Part shown: positions 62,001-64,000 of the stretch, piece after piece
How positions within the stretch are numbered: the first letter of the stretch is position 1
Layout of the letters: the number at the start of each line of letters is the position of its first letter
Assembly: GCA_016188575.1 (NCBI GenBank)
Contig: JACPHN010000012.1
Coordinates: 9,452-73,451 of the forward strand
Length of the DNA stretch: 64,000 bases
Reading direction: 5' to 3'
Origin: Candidatus Schekmanbacteria bacterium
Lineage (GTDB): Bacteria; CSSED10-310; JACPHN01
Made by a program: the position numbers and the translations under genes
The notes under the pieces: model-generated
Seen by the model: the letters and a program-made list of their open reading frames with translations, nothing else
What the model was told of the DNA's origin: nothing
The model's database searches: none

Positions 62001-63050
62001 CGAGAATGCGCCCGCGCTCTTTCGAACGCCGCCGTGCTTCACATTCGGCTCGGGAGATTCGACACGGCCCGAGCCCTGCTCGAGCGATCGCTGGACATTC
62101 TTCGATCCATCGGAGACCGGCCGGGCGTTGCCATGACGCTCGGAAATCTCGGTGGGCTGCATCTCGAAACGGGCGACTTGGAGAAGGCGCTGCAGGCGCT
62201 CGAGCAGGCGGCGGAAGCGAGCCGAACCATTGGCGATCGCCCTGGCATGCTGCGGCATCTGCTGAACAAGTGCAACATCCTGCGCGACCTCGGGAAGCTC
62301 GGCGAGGCGCTCGAAGGCGTCCGGCGCGTGGTGCAGGAGCACCTCGACACGCGCAATGAACGAGATTTGCCGCTGTCTCTATACCTTCGCGGCGCCGTTC
62401 TCGCGGATTGCGGCGCGTTCCTGGAGGCGCGCCGAGACCTCCAGGAGGCGGCCGCCGCCTATGCGGGCTTCGATGCCAGATACGGGGAGGCGGAATGTGC
62501 AGAAAAGCTCGGCGAGATTGCCCACTTCCGGGGAGACGCCGAGGAAGCGCGGCGGCTGTGGAAACAGGCGCTGGACCTGGCGCGGCGAACTGGATATCGC
62601 TCGGTGGAGCTGGTCGCTCGCGGACGACTTTGTGCCGGCCGAGCCGCCTCCGGCGAGGCGTGCGAGCCCGAGATGGTGGCGCTCGACGCCGCGGCCAGAA
62701 GCGAGGACGAAGACACTATCCTCGAGGTCTGCATCGTCTTGGGCGAGGCCGCTCTCGCGGCGGTGACGCCCCCTGGCGCGATGGCGAGACAGGCGTTGAA
62801 ATTCGGGGACGCGGCGCTCGAGCTTTGCATACATCGCCACAATTCCCGATACCTTTACCGTGTGGAGTGGCTTCGGTGTTCGGCGCTTCATCTCCTCGGG
62901 CAACCGCTGGCGGCGATGCAGGCAGCCAGGGCGGCGGCCGGGCACCTGGCGGCGCTCGAGCACGGGGTGCCGGAGGAGCTGCGCGACTCCTTCCGCCAGC
63001 ACCCGCGCGTTGCTCCGATCCTGGAATCGATCGCGCGCCTCAGACTTTGA
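59088..63050 (+). CDS. Ser/Thr protein kinase - STAND-type ATPase - TPR protein
   Basis: The 1320-residue protein begins with a Hanks-type kinase: GEGGMGRVYRAF (glycine loop), AAIKML (Lys), HRDLKPGNVLVSP (catalytic loop) and DFGISMGFGG. An insert of about 50 residues (about 105-160) separates the lobes. Residues about 350-700 are an AAA/STAND ATPase: LLRGESGIGKTRLLQEL (Walker A) and PIVLILDDAQWLDEL (Walker B). From about 770 to the end are TPR repeats (LGNLGGLHLETGDLEKALQA; RHLLNKCNILRDLGKLGEAL). In related kinases a GAF and sigma-54 activator part often follows; here a GAF protein is encoded separately just downstream. No signal or membrane segment. Confidence 0.93.
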   Translation: MIDDREWLDDAPEQLGAYRLAEVVGEGGMGRVYRAFRVGDASPAAIKMLRAPNKAIEATIRREIHALQRLAHPGIVRIFDSGSYRGAPWFAMDLIEGENLRDWVQARWDPRHANLSDELTATAPAVTRSAREVETGVAEGFIPQARSRLRPRASLTALRDVLTLFAGLCESLAYLHGEGVVHRDLKPGNVLVSPHGRPIIVDFGISMGFGGADNREELTVDLQPRGTIAYMAPEQIRGELLDARADLYALGCMLYEAATGSLPFRGNFPALLAAHLRKEPLLPSAIVPALPAELDGLIGNLLAKDPRQRLGYARDVARVLEALGARWRPSANAPRARSYLYRARFHGREAELEELLRSARRVAERDGAGQVVLLRGESGIGKTRLLQELVRKVSPRMIVLGDRTRAPHAGMASAEEPGGLPLQPLEHLFEHVAQLCEQLGSEGTARLLQDSGPLLSAYAPPLRLLPGIDPLAPIVPLPPEASRLRLFFALRQLLGAVAREGPIVLILDDAQWLDELTAGFLVFLADSSGGDYPATMVLAAYRSEEETAHLRRVRQTSGLRAISLRGLSVREFGLVAIDMLALDEEPEKFVRFLEEVAEGNPFFAAEYLRAAVDEGVLYRDALGRWRLAAGPGTAADPTYASLRLPHGLKDLLQRRIARFSAAVRAVLEMAAVVGPTVELSLLSALAGAEHADLYGALDSLITGAVLEETAIAGTLSFVHDKLREAACVEIPDERRRVLHLRVAVQLRDRGDGETVDWGQLARHWDQGEARAEAVAAYQKAAERARDAAAVKEATQYCTRALALCSDEDRSAEARILQLRGTILDFAGDSAAAVTDLDAAARLFAVTRDTPARSACLLLMAAAQLRQGAFQDVLETLRGDGPDGVGPTVPASEVEASHIVLIGAAQWRLGNVIAAENNLRRAIDSARRSGAEKALANGLQYLVLMLHEQGRMEEGRAPSEELLALVARLGEPRECARALSNAAVLHIRLGRFDTARALLERSLDILRSIGDRPGVAMTLGNLGGLHLETGDLEKALQALEQAAEASRTIGDRPGMLRHLLNKCNILRDLGKLGEALEGVRRVVQEHLDTRNERDLPLSLYLRGAVLADCGAFLEARRDLQEAAAAYAGFDARYGEAECAEKLGEIAHFRGDAEEARRLWKQALDLARRTGYRSVELVARGRLCAGRAASGEACEPEMVALDAAARSEDEDTILEVCIVLGEAALAAVTPPGAMARQALKFGDAALELCIHRHNSRYLYRVEWLRCSALHLLGQPLAAMQAARAAAGHLAALEHGVPEELRDSFRQHPRVAPILESIARLRL

Positions 63051-63194
63051 ACCACCCACGATGCCTGACACGGGCGCCCCCCACGGCTCTTCGCGCGGCA
63101 GGCAGGTCTCAGACGTTCCCTGTTTACCTTGAGCGACCCGCACCCGCGGTGCTAGAAACTCGTAGGCCGGCCGGCAACCGCCGCGACGGCCGTA

Positions 63195-63908
63195 GTGAAT
63201 GCCATGGACAACACGGACCCTCGACACCTCGATCCCTGCGTGGCCGCGGAGCACCTGCTCGCGATCCGACGCCTGCTGCGCAAAGACTACCTGACGCACA
63301 TCAACTGGGAGCCCTCGCTGTGCGAGCTCGCGAAAATGGCGGTGGAGGTCCTGGCCGCCGCTGAGTGTTTGGTGGCGTTGTATGACGGCGAGGCGTCGTC
63401 GTGGCGAGCGTGGTTTCCCGATGGCACCAACGGTGGCAGGGCAACAATCGCCCGGGTCGCGTCGCTGTCCGTTCTCGAGCAGGTCCGACGGACGGCCCGG
63501 CCTCTTCTGACAACCGCCTCGTCACCGCTCGAGCTGAGCTCGGACAGCCTGTCCCTCAATCAGATCGGCAGCGTCCTCGCCGTACCGATCTCGTGGTGGG
63601 ACGTCAGCGATGCGCAGCCGGTGCGCGCCTTCGCCGGCTGCCTTTACGCGCACCGCCGCGCTCAAGATGTGCCGTTTTCGGATGCCGATGTGGAGCTCAT
63701 CCTGGACCTGACCGAGCTTGCCCAGCGCAATCTCAACCTCATGCGCTATCTGGGGCGGTTGCGCCAGGACCTGGCTACCCGCATCGAGGAGGTGGAGGTC
63801 TTTCGGCGCGAGGCAGCGGTACGATACTGCCTCGGCGCCTACGAGTCACAGGACCCATGGTTCTTCAACGCTGGCGAAAAACGACCGGGGTGTGCCGGCG
63901 AAAAGTAG
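63195..63908 (+). CDS. GAF-domain protein, probably truncated
   Basis: The 237-residue frame starts at a GTG, with an ATG three codons later. Residues about 45-190 form a GAF sensor domain (LCELAKMAVEVLAAAECLVA; LLTTASSPLELSSDSLSLNQ, IGSVLAVPISWW; GCLYAHRRAQDVPFSDADVE). A coil at about 190-225 (LGRLRQDLATRIEEVEVFRR) would normally lead to an output domain such as a sigma-54 AAA module. Instead the frame ends in AGEKRPGCAGEK, where sequence like an insertion-sequence end begins. It probably lost its C-terminal domain. The kinase-ATPase gene 144 bp upstream is the likely partner. Confidence 0.75.
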   Translation: MNAMDNTDPRHLDPCVAAEHLLAIRRLLRKDYLTHINWEPSLCELAKMAVEVLAAAECLVALYDGEASSWRAWFPDGTNGGRATIARVASLSVLEQVRRTARPLLTTASSPLELSSDSLSLNQIGSVLAVPISWWDVSDAQPVRAFAGCLYAHRRAQDVPFSDADVELILDLTELAQRNLNLMRYLGRLRQDLATRIEEVEVFRREAAVRYCLGAYESQDPWFFNAGEKRPGCAGEK

Positions 63909-64000
63909 GCCAGACGGGGCGTGGCAGTAGGGTGGGTATGGCCGGGAACAAGTAGGCCTATGGTGGCTTGATCCGTGAACCGACGGCCGGGGATATCGGT
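63891..64000 (+). mobile_element. Possible left end of an IS21-like insertion sequence
   Basis: From 63891 the sequence begins TGTGCCGGCGAAAAGTAGGC, and a second unit with AAGTAGGCC occurs near 63945 (GGAACAAGTAGGCCTATGGT). IS21-family ends start with TG and carry several such internal repeats before istA. No transposase reading frame is reached before the window ends, so the call rests on the repeats and on the abrupt end of the GAF gene. Confidence 0.4.

Overview
The window is high-GC DNA from a Gram-negative bacterium. The evidence for this is several signal peptides, a lipoprotein, an outer-membrane secretin, an NtrY-like sensor kinase and a sigma-54-type promoter. The gene style fits a deltaproteobacteria-like lineage (Myxococcota, Desulfobacterota or Binatota): a Tad pilus locus with several FHA proteins, a kinase-ATPase-TPR giant, FG-GAP proteases and PA14/SGNH membrane proteins. 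Nothing here fixes the phylum. About 46 protein genes, one tRNA gene and a family of small palindromic repeats are supported. No rRNA, CRISPR array or complete mobile element is visible; an IS21-like end may begin at the right edge.

Region 1 (1-13.4 kb) is mixed. It holds an exported fibre-like protein with HxH motifs, an exported DUF3060 protein, a patatin phospholipase, a small zinc-ribbon protein, an EF-hand protein, and a consensus sigma-70 promoter with a 19-codon ORF or possible RNA. It continues with rsgA broken by a -1 frameshift, a LysM/peptidoglycan-binding/cysteine-amidase-like protein without a signal peptide, a translationally coupled flavin-reductase-like and molybdopterin oxidoreductase pair, and a DegT-type aminotransferase.

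Region 2 (13.4-33.6 kb) is one long minus-strand Tad (Flp, type IVb) pilus locus. It starts from a sequence that closely matches a sigma-54 promoter placed just upstream of the first pilin ribosome-binding site. In order of transcription: two pilins, TadE/TadG-like pseudopilins, CpaB, CpaC secretin, a TadZ-TadA fusion ATPase, TadB, TadC, three FHA proteins, DUF192, a TPR lipoprotein, an S41 protease, a family 5 solute-binding protein and an NtrY-like histidine kinase. No prepilin peptidase and no response regulator are encoded here.

Region 3 (33.9-40.4 kb) has the strongest discovery. Immediately downstream of dnaA is a tRNA-Arg(UCU) whose anticodon is interrupted by a 310-nt group I intron with recognisable Q, R and S core elements. 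PepF-type peptidase, a double zinc-finger protein and an unrecognised 573-residue protein follow upstream of dnaA.

Region 4 (40.8-50 kb) holds a PA14/SGNH/TPR membrane protein, a TetR regulator, a polytopic membrane protein, and a two-gene unit of a double-SDR fusion and a ThDP enzyme. A perfect TetR-type palindrome lies upstream of that unit. Region 5 (50.3-58.7 kb) is a set of secreted hydrolases: two subtilases, one with a seven-repeat FG-GAP propeller, a gluzincin-like metallopeptidase and a small exported protein. Region 6 (59-64 kb) has a Ser/Thr kinase-ATPase-TPR protein followed by a GAF protein that ends abruptly, apparently at an IS21-like end.
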